This document shows positions 24,182 to 31,982 of a stretch of 37,863 bases of DNA, piece after piece. The notes under the pieces were generated by a model that was not told the DNA's origin, made no database searches, and worked only from the letters and a program-made list of their open reading frames with translations. This stretch comes from Halovivax sp. GTDB lineage: Archaea; Halobacteriota; Halobacteria; Halobacteriales; Natrialbaceae. Each line of letters starts with the position of its first letter. Positions within the stretch are counted from its first letter, which is position 1. The DNA lies in the NCBI GenBank assembly GCA_007119345.1, contig SKPV01000123.1, positions 1 to 37,863 on the forward strand, written 5' to 3'. Both the position numbers and the translations under genes were made by a program.

Positions 24182-25369
24182 ATGATGGCGAACGGGAACC
24201 TCCTCACCACGACGGCCGACGAATCGGCCCGCGAGACCGCCGCGGCGACGGGCCCGGTGGTCCTCGAACTCGACGGGGTCGCAAAGTCCTACGGCGACGA
24301 GCACGTGATTCGCGAGTGTTCGCTCGGCGTCCGCGAGGGCGAGATCCTGACCCTGCTCGGGCCCTCGGGCTGTGGCAAGACGACCACGCTGCGCCTGATC
24401 GCCGGCCTGGAGGATCCGGACGCCGGCGAGATCCGTCTGGGCGCGGAGTCGGTCGCCGGCAACGGCCGATTCGTCCCGCCGGAAGAGCGGGGCGTCGGCG
24501 TCGTCTTCCAGGAGTTCGCGCTGTTTCCCCACCTCACCGCACGCGAGAACGTCGCGTTCGGCCTTCGCGACCGACCGGCCGCGGAACGCGACGCCCGAGT
24601 CACCGAGTTGCTGGAACTGGTCGGTCTCGGCGACCAGCTCGAGGCCTACCCCGACGAGCTCTCCGGCGGCCAGCAACAACGCGTAGCGCTGGCCCGGTCG
24701 CTGGCGCCCGAACCGGAGATGCTGTTACTCGACGAACCGTTCTCGAACCTCGACGTCGACCTCCGGGTGGAGATGCGCGAGGAGGTGCGCCGGATCATCA
24801 AGGACGCCGGCGTCACCGCCGTCTCCGTCACCCACGACCAGGAGGAGGCGCTGTCGATCTCCGACCGCGTCGCGGTGATGAACGAGGGCCGGATCGAGCA
24901 GGTCGACCTCCCCGAACGGGTCTTCCAGCGTCCGAAGTCGCGATTCGTCGCGGGCTTTCTCGGCCACGCCAGCTTCCTCTCCGGGCGGGTCCGCGGCGAC
25001 CACGTCGACACGGCCCTCGGCCGGGTCCTCCGGGCGGACGTCGGCGGACTCGCCGAGGAGTACGACGGGACCGAAATCGACCTGCTCGTCCGCCCCGACG
25101 ACGTGACCGCCTTCCCCGCGACGGGCGAGGAGACCGACGGCGAGGTGATCTACCGTCGCTACCTCGGTCCGACCGTCCTCTATCGCGTCGAGCTCGACGA
25201 CGGCGACGTGATCGAGTGCATGCACAACCACTCGGACCGGATCGAGCTCGGCGAGCGGGTCGCGGTGCGGGTCACCGCGGACCACGAACTGGCCTGGTTC
25301 CCGGCGAGCCAGCGGGAGGCGGCCGTCGGCGCGGCCGAGACCGACGGCGCGGCGGCCGAAACCGAGTAA
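24182..25369 (+). CDS. ABC transporter ATP-binding protein, iron(III)-uptake type
   Basis: Cytoplasmic ATPase subunit of a binding-protein-dependent importer. Walker A is LLGPSGCGKTTTLRLIAG, the Q-loop VVFQEFALFPHL, the signature LSGGQQQRVALARSLAPEP, Walker B MLLLDEPFSNLD, and the switch His SVTHDQEEALSISDRVAVM. A C-terminal TOBE-like domain begins about residue 245. PPEERGVGVVFQEFALFPHL is typical of the FbpC/thiamine-type branch. ATG codons at 24182 and 24185 are both possible. The promoter carries a perfect TTTAGG/CCTAAA palindrome, arguing for iron rather than sulfate or sugar. No permease or binding-protein gene is adjacent, so partners must lie elsewhere. Confidence 0.87.
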   Translation: MMANGNLLTTTADESARETAAATGPVVLELDGVAKSYGDEHVIRECSLGVREGEILTLLGPSGCGKTTTLRLIAGLEDPDAGEIRLGAESVAGNGRFVPPEERGVGVVFQEFALFPHLTARENVAFGLRDRPAAERDARVTELLELVGLGDQLEAYPDELSGGQQQRVALARSLAPEPEMLLLDEPFSNLDVDLRVEMREEVRRIIKDAGVTAVSVTHDQEEALSISDRVAVMNEGRIEQVDLPERVFQRPKSRFVAGFLGHASFLSGRVRGDHVDTALGRVLRADVGGLAEEYDGTEIDLLVRPDDVTAFPATGEETDGEVIYRRYLGPTVLYRVELDDGDVIECMHNHSDRIELGERVAVRVTADHELAWFPASQREAAVGAAETDGAAAETE

Positions 25370-25463
25370 GGATCGGCCGACGACTGACCGAATCCCGGAC
25401 GGCGATCGGTTCTGCGGCCGCGTGCCGACCGACGACTCGACGGCGAGCGGCGGCACGAATCCG

Positions 25464-25550
25464 GGCCAGGCGACCGCGAGCGGTGGCGACGAACTTGGCC
25501 CCGGCGACCGCGAGCGGCGGCGTCGAACCCGGTCCCGGCGACCGCGAGCG
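25464..25550. repeat. 33-34-bp degenerate tandem repeat, about 2.6 units
   Basis: Units start at 25464, 25497 and 25531, each with GGCGACCGCGAGCG. A more diverged partial copy (GGCGAGCGGCGGCACGAA) precedes at about 25442. The array fills the convergent gap between the ABC ATPase and VOC genes. Confidence 0.75.
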
Positions 25551-25591
25551 AACTCGAAGGACGAGCGATGCGGCGTCCTGTCTCACGCGAC

Positions 25592-25942
25592 CTACACCGG
25601 CTCGGTCTCGTGCAAGAACGTCTGGAACTCGACGGCCCGCCCCTCCGGATCGGTCGCGTAGAAGTGGTAGATCCGGTAGCGCTCGTTCTCGGTCGGTCGG
25701 TCGCGCGCGTGGTCGACGAGCGCCTCGTAGCGCTCGTCGACGCCCGACTTCGACTCGGCGACGAACGTGATCGTTCCCTCGGTCTCCGCATCCTCCCGAT
25801 CGCAAAAGCCCAGCAGCTGGTTGTCGTACTTGAGGACCGTACAGTCGGGCTGTTCGAGCCAAACGTCGGCGCCGACGGTTTCGACGTAGAAGTCGACGAC
25901 GGTCGCGAGATGCTCCGTGCCGAAGAAGACGATTCCCGTCAT
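25592..25942 (-). CDS. VOC (glyoxalase/bleomycin-resistance fold) family protein
   Basis: A 116-residue single-copy vicinal-oxygen-chelate domain pair: MTGIVFFGTEHLATVVDFYV, AEVWLEQ-type strand (ADVWLEQPDCTVLKYDNQLL), LGFCDREDAETEGTITFVAE, and a final YRIYHFYATDPEGRAVEFQT with the typical metal-ligand Glu in the last strand. The substrate is unknown; family members include isomerases, dioxygenases and resistance proteins. The ATG at 25942 is 28 nt after CATATAAC (25967-25974, minus-strand TATA); the longer frame upstream merely reads through a repeat. It is convergent with the ABC ATPase. Confidence 0.83.
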   Translation of the reverse strand: MTGIVFFGTEHLATVVDFYVETVGADVWLEQPDCTVLKYDNQLLGFCDREDAETEGTITFVAESKSGVDERYEALVDHARDRPTENERYRIYHFYATDPEGRAVEFQTFLHETEPV

Positions 25943-26016
25943 AGCCGTCGATGTGCGGGCGATCACCATATAACGACGGGAATCGGGCGGCCGCGCGACC
26001 GGGCGTCGCTCCGATA

Positions 26017-26088
26017 CGAGGGAATCGCAACGTTCGAGGGGATCGTTGGGTTCGAGGGAATCGCAACGTTCGAGGGGATCGTTCCGGT
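26017..26088. repeat. 18-bp half-unit tandem repeat, four copies (36-bp period)
   Basis: CGAGGGAATCGCAACGTT alternates with CGAGGGGATCGTTGGGTT at 26017, 26035, 26053 and 26071. The 31-bp segments 26017-26047 and 26053-26083 are identical. The period of 36 keeps a frame open on the minus strand (SLEPNDPLERCD type), but this is upstream of the VOC promoter and not considered coding. Confidence 0.85.
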
Positions 26089-26142
26089 TCACCGGTTTCT
26101 CGAAACCGCTGCGTTGAGAGGACGGCACTTTGAGTGGAATCC

Positions 26143-26838
26143 ATGAACCGGCGTCGACGAACGGCGACGATCTGCGGCCTCGTCGCGCCGGTGATCGCGG
26201 TGGGCGCGATCTTGCTCGCGACGCTCGTCGCGTCTCCCGAGACGTTCACGTGGCGAGGGCGGGCGCTGTCCGACATGGGCCGACCGGGCGCGGAGACGTT
26301 CTGGCTCTTCGACGGCGGGCTGATCGTCGGCGGGCTCGTCGGCGCGCCGTTCGTCTGGCGCGTCTGGATCGAGGCGAGCGGTCCCCTCCAGCGGGCGGGA
26401 GCGGTCTCGCTCGCCGTCGCGATCGTCGGAACGATCAGCGTCGGCGTCTTCTTCCTCGAGCACACCGAGTACTACGTTTCGACCGATCTCCACGGACCGG
26501 CCGCCCTGACCGCGTTCGGGTTCGGGCCCGCAGCCGCGCTCCTGTACGGAGCGGGATCGCTCCGCGGTGGCGAGCGTCGGTGGGGGCTGCTCTCGGTCGG
26601 AGTCGGCGTCGCGCCGGTCGCCCAGTGGGTCGTCTGGATCGGGTACGCCCGGACGATCGCCGCCGATCCGTGGGCGTGGTTCGCGGTGCCGGAAGCGCTC
26701 GCGGCTGCGCTCTTCGGCGGGTGGGTGGTCCTCCTGGCCCGGTGCTTCCGGCGGGCGGACGCACCCGGCCCGACCCGAATGGAGGCCGGAAAGTCGACGC
26801 GCTACCCGTCACGCGGGCGCACAACCCTTAACACGTGA
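26143..26838 (+). CDS. DUF998-like multi-pass membrane protein
   Basis: A 231-residue membrane protein with about six hydrophobic helices, starting ATICGLVAPVIAVGAILLAT and continuing FDGGLIVGGLVGAPFVWRVW, AGAVSLAVAIVGTISVGVFF, AALTAFGFGPAAALLYGAGS, LLSVGVGVAPVAQWVVWIGY, and PEALAAALFGGWVVLLARCF. The RALSDMG segment after helix 1 and the helix pattern are typical of DUF998 proteins, whose function is unknown. The ATG at 26143 gives MNRRRRTATICG with a positive N-terminus; an ATG nine bases earlier is possible. There is no strong TATA element. Its last bases contain the promoter of the next gene, so the C-terminal tail is polar and Arg/Thr-rich. Confidence 0.75.
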   Translation: MNRRRRTATICGLVAPVIAVGAILLATLVASPETFTWRGRALSDMGRPGAETFWLFDGGLIVGGLVGAPFVWRVWIEASGPLQRAGAVSLAVAIVGTISVGVFFLEHTEYYVSTDLHGPAALTAFGFGPAAALLYGAGSLRGGERRWGLLSVGVGVAPVAQWVVWIGYARTIAADPWAWFAVPEALAAALFGGWVVLLARCFRRADAPGPTRMEAGKSTRYPSRGRTTLNT

Positions 26839-26856
26839 CCGTTCCTACGGACCCGC

Positions 26857-27135
26857 ATGCACAAAGACGAGCTCCTGGAACTGCACGAGGAACTGGTACT
26901 CATCATGGAGTACTTCTCCGAGCGCGAGGAGGTCGACGAGAACCTCTTCGACGCCTACCACCAGCTCGAGGTCGATCCCGACGACGTCCACAAGTCCAAG
27001 AGCGAGCACAAGCACGCGGTGTTCGTGCTCGGCAACGCGCTCGCGAACGCGATGAGCGAGGACGAATTCTCGAGCGCCGGTCGGATCGGCAAGCGGATGA
27101 AAGAACTCGCCGACGACGCCGAGTCGAAGATCTGA
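26857..27135 (+). CDS. UPF0058 family protein
   Basis: A 92-residue all-helical archaeal protein: MHKDELLELHEELVLIMEYF, VDENLFDAYHQLEVDPDDVH, KSKSEHKHAVFVLGNALANA. This matches the UPF0058 family by its N-terminal KxELLxLHxxLV and central HKxAVFxLG. Function is unknown; the histidines suggest metal binding. A TATA-like CTTAAC (26827-26832), located within the end of the membrane-protein gene, is centred 28 nt upstream of the ATG, so expression is probably independent of that gene. A 25-bp tandem repeat follows the gene. Confidence 0.87.
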   Translation: MHKDELLELHEELVLIMEYFSEREEVDENLFDAYHQLEVDPDDVHKSKSEHKHAVFVLGNALANAMSEDEFSSAGRIGKRMKELADDAESKI

Positions 27136-27166
27136 GCGGACGAAGCGCGACACGGGAGTGCACCAC

Positions 27167-27241
27167 GTTGCCGACTACGCCCGCAGAAGTGGTTGCCGAC
27201 TACGCCCGCAGAAGTGGTTGCCGACTACGCCCGCAAAAGTG
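27167..27241. repeat. 25-bp tandem repeat, three units
   Basis: GTTGCCGACTACGCCCGCAGAAGTG is repeated at 27167-27191, 27192-27216 and 27217-27241 with one change (AGAAG to AAAAG) in the last. It lies 31 bp after the UPF0058 stop. The following bases to 27390 show no gene. Confidence 0.92.
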
Positions 27242-27422
27242 AACGGCCGCGCGCCCGCCGACGCGACCGAGTCGGACGCCTCGAAGCGACCGACGGCGCA
27301 CCGTCGCGGAGACCGATCCCCGAGAAACGGGTCGCCGGATCGGGGGATCGACGGGCGATCCGGTCGCCGGTAGCGAAGATCTAGGCGAAACGGTTATAGT
27401 CGGGTTCACGCTTGTTGGGGTT

Positions 27423-29897
27423 ATGGACCCGCGCACGCAAGAGCGCGTCGAGCGATGGGAGTCGCGTCCCTTCTCGGGTGGCCGGGACGAACTCGTCTCC
27501 CTCGCGGACCGGGAGTTCTCCGGCGCCGTGGAGGCGGCCGGCACGTGGCTGTTCATGCTGAACGGCCGCGTCGTCGGCGTCGTCGACGGCGCGATCGAGG
27601 ACGCCCTCGACGCCGGCGGAACGGTGTACGACGCGCCGGACGCCGCGCTCCCACTGCTCGCCGCCATGCTCGAGCAGGGTGGCGAGACCAGAGCCAAGTA
27701 CTACACGAACGAAACGCCCCTCTCCGAGGTCGACCACAAGCTCCGGCAGGGCTCGTTCACGGGCTACATCGAGCTCAGCGAGCAGGTGCTGAGCGGCGAC
27801 TACTACGCCGTCTACTACGGCGGCCGACGGATGGCCGCCGCATACATCGGCAACGCCGAGCGCCTCCTCACCGGCGAGGAGGCGTTCGAGCGAGCCGACG
27901 ACGAGATCGGCATCTACGAGGTCACCGACGTCGATGTTGAAGTGACGGATATTCCGGGGAGGGAGGTCGAAAGTACCTCCGGAGATGCGAGCGGCGACGC
28001 CGCGAGCAGCGAGGCGCGAACCGCCTCGGAACACGCGAGCGGTGAAACCGCGAGCAACGAACGCGCCGCCGCCCCGACGCGCGAGGCGGCGGAGGCACCG
28101 GAGAACGACCGAACGGACGACGGCGCGACCCGGACCGGTGGGTCGCCGACCGAGCGGAGCGCCCCGGCGGACGTCGACCCAGCGCGAGCGGCCGGGGACG
28201 AGGTCGGCGAACCGGAAACGGACGACGCCGAGTCGGCCGCGACGGTGATCGACGACGCCGAAGACCGCGACCACGACGATCCGTCGGCCGCCGACGCCGA
28301 CGCCGGGGCAACCGGCGATCCGGGGACCGAACCGTCGGGCTCGCGTCCGGACCGGGCGGAGGCGTCCCGGCCCGGGACCTCGTCGTCCGCGGCGGCGGAC
28401 GCGGGAATCACGACGAGCGAGGACGAACCGGCGCAGGCGGGCGAAACTGGCATCACGACCGACGAGTCGTCTGGCGACCGCTCGAACGCCGGTGGCGCCG
28501 ACGCGTCCGGTGGGACCGCAGCCGGTCGCGAGGGCGCGGGGTCGCCCGGCGAAGCGGGCGACGGAACCGCGAGCGGGGGCGACGACGAGCCCGATCCCCG
28601 CTTCCGGGAGGAGGCCCGCTGGCGAGAGACGCGCCAGATTCCGTCGATCGATCCCGACGCGAGCGGCGACGAGGATCGAACCGGCCGGGGCGGTCGAGCG
28701 CGTCGCGGGACCGCGAGCGGGAGTCGGCAGGACGGATCGCGGAGCCGGTCGGGCCGCCGTCGATCGGTCGAGAGCGACGGGCGACCGTCGACCGGCGGCG
28801 AGTCGACGGCCGATCGATCCGCGGAATCCGCGAGTTCGGCCGAGGGCGCCGGCGCGGGGGGAGACGGTCGGTCGTCGATGCGGTCCGGACCCAAGCCCGA
28901 GACGGTGGCGTCGAGCGAACAGGCGCTCCGCTCGGACATGCTGGAACGGGAGGACAAGATCGACCAGCTGACCCAGCGGGTCACCGACCTCGACGCGCGG
29001 CGCAAAGCGCTCGAGGCGGAACGCGACGAGCTCGCCTCCGAGAACCAGGAGCTGTCGGCGACGGTCGACCGGCTACAGTCCCGGATCGAAGAGCTCGAGG
29101 CGGAACTCGAGCGGCTCCGCGGGCAGGCAACCGCGGACGCCGCAACGACGGCCGCGGGCGCCGGCGGCGGGACGTCGCTGTCACCCCAGCAGGCGCTCGA
29201 CCAGACGAACGTCTTCGTCAGGTACGGCTCGAAGAGCCAGCCGACGCTCGCGAGCGCTCACGACGGCGACGCCGGACGCGGCGAGGTGGGCCAGAACCTC
29301 CATCTCGAGCGACACACCCAGTTCGAGGCCGACGACGCGGTCGTCGTGGGCCAGCCCTACGACGAGTTCGTCGAGGACACGATGCAGTACCGCTTCGTCG
29401 AGTGGCTCGTCGGAACCGTCCTCTTCGAGATCCGGGACACGGGTCACGCAGACGCGCTCGGCGACCTCTACGACGTGATCCCCCGGATCGATCGCGTGGA
29501 ACTATCGGCGGAGATCTCCCTGGAGGAAGACGACACCGAAAACGTTCCCGACCTGGTCACCTTCGACGTCGCCGCCTTCGACAAGCGCGGCACGCCGCTC
29601 GCGGTCGCGAACTGCAACGACTCCAGAGATCCCGCGACGCGGGAGATGCTCGAGTCGCTGGAGGCGGACGCCTCGGCGGTCAACGCCAACTACCCGGAGC
29701 TGGGTGCGGCCTTCGTCGTCACCTCGAGCTTCTTCGACCCGGGCGCCCTGGAAGTCGCCGAGGAGGCGACCACCGGCGGCTTCCTGAGTCGCGGCTCCAA
29801 GCTCAGCTACGTGAACCTCTCGCGAAAGCAGGGCTATCACCTCTGTCTGGTCGAAGACCGCAGCGGCGGCTTCCACCTGACGGTTCCGGAGCTGTAA
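27423..29897 (+). CDS. large haloarchaeal protein with disordered middle and coiled coil (DUF7527-like)
   Basis: An 824-residue cytoplasmic protein in four parts. Residues 1-180 form a folded domain (WLFMLNGRVVGVVDGAIEDA, KLRQGSFTGYIELSEQVLSG, YYAVYYGGRRMAAAYIGNAE). Residues 180-485 form a low-complexity, Ser/Gly/Asp/Glu/Arg-rich disordered region. Residues 495-560 form a strong coiled coil (QRVTDLDARRKALEAERDEL, RLQSRIEELEAELERLRGQ). Residues 585-824 form a conserved-looking alpha/beta domain (NVFVRYGSKSQPTLASAHDG, LVTFDVAAFDKRGTPLAVAN, GFLSRGSKLSYVNLSRKQGY). There are no membrane segments. I recall this type as DUF7527 in haloarchaea, with no known function; the layout resembles a scaffold. 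The TATA element TTATAG (27394-27399) is centred 27 nt before the ATG. Confidence 0.78.
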   Translation: MDPRTQERVERWESRPFSGGRDELVSLADREFSGAVEAAGTWLFMLNGRVVGVVDGAIEDALDAGGTVYDAPDAALPLLAAMLEQGGETRAKYYTNETPLSEVDHKLRQGSFTGYIELSEQVLSGDYYAVYYGGRRMAAAYIGNAERLLTGEEAFERADDEIGIYEVTDVDVEVTDIPGREVESTSGDASGDAASSEARTASEHASGETASNERAAAPTREAAEAPENDRTDDGATRTGGSPTERSAPADVDPARAAGDEVGEPETDDAESAATVIDDAEDRDHDDPSAADADAGATGDPGTEPSGSRPDRAEASRPGTSSSAAADAGITTSEDEPAQAGETGITTDESSGDRSNAGGADASGGTAAGREGAGSPGEAGDGTASGGDDEPDPRFREEARWRETRQIPSIDPDASGDEDRTGRGGRARRGTASGSRQDGSRSRSGRRRSVESDGRPSTGGESTADRSAESASSAEGAGAGGDGRSSMRSGPKPETVASSEQALRSDMLEREDKIDQLTQRVTDLDARRKALEAERDELASENQELSATVDRLQSRIEELEAELERLRGQATADAATTAAGAGGGTSLSPQQALDQTNVFVRYGSKSQPTLASAHDGDAGRGEVGQNLHLERHTQFEADDAVVVGQPYDEFVEDTMQYRFVEWLVGTVLFEIRDTGHADALGDLYDVIPRIDRVELSAEISLEEDDTENVPDLVTFDVAAFDKRGTPLAVANCNDSRDPATREMLESLEADASAVNANYPELGAAFVVTSSFFDPGALEVAEEATTGGFLSRGSKLSYVNLSRKQGYHLCLVEDRSGGFHLTVPEL

Positions 29898-29966
29898 GCG
29901 GCCGATCGGGGCCGCGAACGGCCCGTTACGGCGATAAAGAGCGCACGTCGGCGACCGGTCCCGAGA

Positions 29967-30272
29967 TCAGCCTTCGATCTCCGCGACGTCTTCGATCTTC
30001 ATACCGTCGAGCTTCTCGCCGATGGCGTCGATCTTGCCGTCGAGCTCGTCGACGAACTCCGCCGTCCGCTCGGTCTTGATGGCGCCCTGGCTCGAGGGCT
30101 CGATGAGGTTCTCCTCTTCGAGGACGCGCAGCGAGTAGCGAACCTTGTGGTGGGGGTAGCCCGTCTCGTTCGACATCTTCACGATCCCGATCGGCTCGTT
30201 TTCGATCACCATCTTCAGGACCTGCAGATGACGCTCGAGCATATCCACTTCCTTCTCAAGTCGGTCTATCAT
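29967..30272 (-). CDS. small winged-HTH transcriptional regulator (COG3432-like)
   Basis: A 101-residue protein. It has a short N-terminal helix (MIDRLEKEVDMLERHLQVLK), then a winged HTH (VIENEPIGIVKMSNETGYPH, HKVRYSLRVLEEENLIEPSS). The C-terminus is a coiled-coil-like stretch (AEFVDELDGKIDAIGEKLDG) that probably dimerises. The PIGIVKLSxExGYPxHKVRYSLRVLE pattern is highly characteristic of small archaeal predicted regulators. A minus-strand TATA element (ATTTAAA, 30300-30306) lies about 31 nt before the ATG. It is convergent with the large protein upstream and divergent from purA, with 307 bp between. Targets are unknown. Confidence 0.87.
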   Translation of the reverse strand: MIDRLEKEVDMLERHLQVLKMVIENEPIGIVKMSNETGYPHHKVRYSLRVLEEENLIEPSSQGAIKTERTAEFVDELDGKIDAIGEKLDGMKIEDVAEIEG

Positions 30273-30299
30273 GGCATTTGTTAACTTGTCTGCCCACCC

Positions 30300-30306
30300 T
30301 TTAAAT
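30300..30306 (-). promoter_or_regulatory. TATA box of the small wHTH regulator gene
   Basis: ATTTAAA on the minus strand, about 31 nt upstream of the ATG at 30272, predicts a leader of only a few bases. The rest of the 30273-30579 gap contains only the purA TATA element near 30550; I see no further gene or repeat. Confidence 0.6.
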
Positions 30307-30548
30307 GTTACCCTCGCATGGCAAAAAACCGGCCGTTACGGTGGCCCTTCGCCTGAGCGGGCGCGGCGGTACGATGTAGCTGCGTCGTGGCAGTAGTTAA
30401 CAGTTCTGGTCGAAGCGAGTCGGGCTCGGTCGACCGGAATTCGCGCGAGGAGAGCGGCGAGGACGACCGGCGGTCGGCCGGCGGATCTCGATGCCGATGA
30501 CGAGCCTCGGATCGACGTATTCGCCGTCGGCCGGGGGATCGTAATCGG

Positions 30549-30554
30549 TTTATC
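30549..30554 (+). promoter_or_regulatory. TATA box of purA
   Basis: TTTATC is centred 28 nt before the ATG at 30580, the usual leaderless spacing. Confidence 0.6.
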
Positions 30555-30579
30555 GGCCCGGCAAGAATCCGTCGCTGTC

Positions 30580-31971
30580 ATGACCGTCACTATCGTCGGG
30601 GCGCAGCTCGGCGACGAAGGGAAGGGAGGCGTCGTCGACATCTACGGCGAAGCCGCCGACGTCGTGGTCCGCTATCAGGGCGGCGACAACGCCGGACACA
30701 CAGTGGTCCACGACGGCGAGACCTACAAGCTGTCGCTGGTACCGTCCGGCGCCGTCCGCGGGAACGTCGGCGTCTTGGGCAACGGCTGCGTGGTCAACCC
30801 GGCGACGCTGTTCGACGAGATCGACGAGCTCCGCGAGCGCGGTCTCGAGCCGGACGTGCGCGTCGCCGAACGAGCGCACGTCATCCTGCCGTATCACCGC
30901 GTCATCGACGGGGTCGAAGAGGACGAAAAGGCCGACCTCGCCGCGGGGACGACCAAGCGCGGGATCGGACCGACCTACGAGGACAAGGCCGGCCGACGCG
31001 GCGTCCGCGTCGGCGACCTCCTCGACCCCGGGGTGCTTCGCGAGCGCCTCGAGTACGTCGTTCCCCAGAAGCGGGCCCTCGCGACGGAGGTGTTCGGGAT
31101 CGACCTCGAGGGCGAGGTCCGCGACGCGTTCGACATCGAGGTCCTCTTCGAGACCTACCGCGAGTTCGGCGAGCGACTCGCCGCGGAGGGGATGACCGTC
31201 GACTGCGGCACCTTCCTCCAGGAACGGATCGACGACGGCGAGGCCGTGATGCTCGAGGGTGCCCAGGGCACCTCCCTGGACATCGACCACGGCGTCTACC
31301 CGTACGTCACCTCCTCGCATCCGACCGCCGGCGGCGCGACCGTCGGAACCGGCCTCGGTCCGACCGTGATCGGCGAGGGCGAAGTGATCGGCATCGTCAA
31401 GGCCTACCTCTCCCGGGTCGGGACCGGTCCGCTGCCGACGGAGCTCGGCGGGGTCGAGGGCCAAACCCCCGACTACGACGCCGAGACCGGAGCCGACGAC
31501 GACGCGGAGGAGTTGGCGACCTACATTCGCGACGAAGGCGGCGAGTACGGCACCGTCACCGGCCGGCCGCGCCGCGTCGGCTGGCTCGATCTCCCGATGC
31601 TCCGACACGCCGCGCGCACGAGCGGCTTCACCGCCATCGTGGTCAACCACGTCGACACGCTGGCCGGCCTGGACGAGGTGAAGGTCGGCCACTCCTACAC
31701 GATGCGCACTCGAGACGGCGAGGAGCGAACACTCACGACGGTCCCCCCGACGACCGAGCAGTGGGCCCGCTGCGAGGCCAACCTCCGCACGTTCGACGGC
31801 TGGCCGGAGGCCGACTGGGCGGCCGTCGCCGAGGACGGCTGGGACGCGCTCCCGGAAGCGGCGCGGGCGTACCTCGAGTACGTCGCCGGCGAACTCGACG
31901 TCCCCATCTACGCCGTCGGCGTCGGACCCGGCCGCGAGGAGACGGTGGTGCGCGAGGACCCGTTCGCCTGA
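30580..31971 (+). CDS. purA: adenylosuccinate synthetase
   Basis: Purine biosynthesis enzyme making adenylosuccinate from IMP, aspartate and GTP in the cytoplasm. The 463-residue protein opens with TVTIVGAQLGDEGKGGVVD (the GDEGKG phosphate loop, Asp and Lys in place), followed by YQGGDNAGHTVV. TTKRGIGPTYEDKAGRRGVR is the IMP-loop region, VMLEGAQGTSLDIDHGVYPY and VTGRPRRVGWLDLPM complete the signature set, and the GTP-specificity VVNHVDTLAGL is near residue 360. The length is a little above the bacterial norm because of an acidic insertion (about residues 300-320). It is monocistronic with a clear TATA box and ends 11 bp before the convergent CHAT-like gene. Confidence 0.95.
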   Translation: MTVTIVGAQLGDEGKGGVVDIYGEAADVVVRYQGGDNAGHTVVHDGETYKLSLVPSGAVRGNVGVLGNGCVVNPATLFDEIDELRERGLEPDVRVAERAHVILPYHRVIDGVEEDEKADLAAGTTKRGIGPTYEDKAGRRGVRVGDLLDPGVLRERLEYVVPQKRALATEVFGIDLEGEVRDAFDIEVLFETYREFGERLAAEGMTVDCGTFLQERIDDGEAVMLEGAQGTSLDIDHGVYPYVTSSHPTAGGATVGTGLGPTVIGEGEVIGIVKAYLSRVGTGPLPTELGGVEGQTPDYDAETGADDDAEELATYIRDEGGEYGTVTGRPRRVGWLDLPMLRHAARTSGFTAIVVNHVDTLAGLDEVKVGHSYTMRTRDGEERTLTTVPPTTEQWARCEANLRTFDGWPEADWAAVAEDGWDALPEAARAYLEYVAGELDVPIYAVGVGPGREETVVREDPFA

Positions 31972-31982
31972 AATCGGACCGG

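Noticed and set aside
25943..26128. N-terminal extension of the VOC protein reading NDPLERCDSLEP repeats
   Set aside because: It lies upstream of the TATA box at 25967-25974 and is simply the 36-bp repeat in frame.
27158..27384. Short plus-strand open frames through the 25-bp repeat after the UPF0058 gene
   Set aside because: Frame changes with each unit, basic composition unlike local genes, and no promoter spacing.
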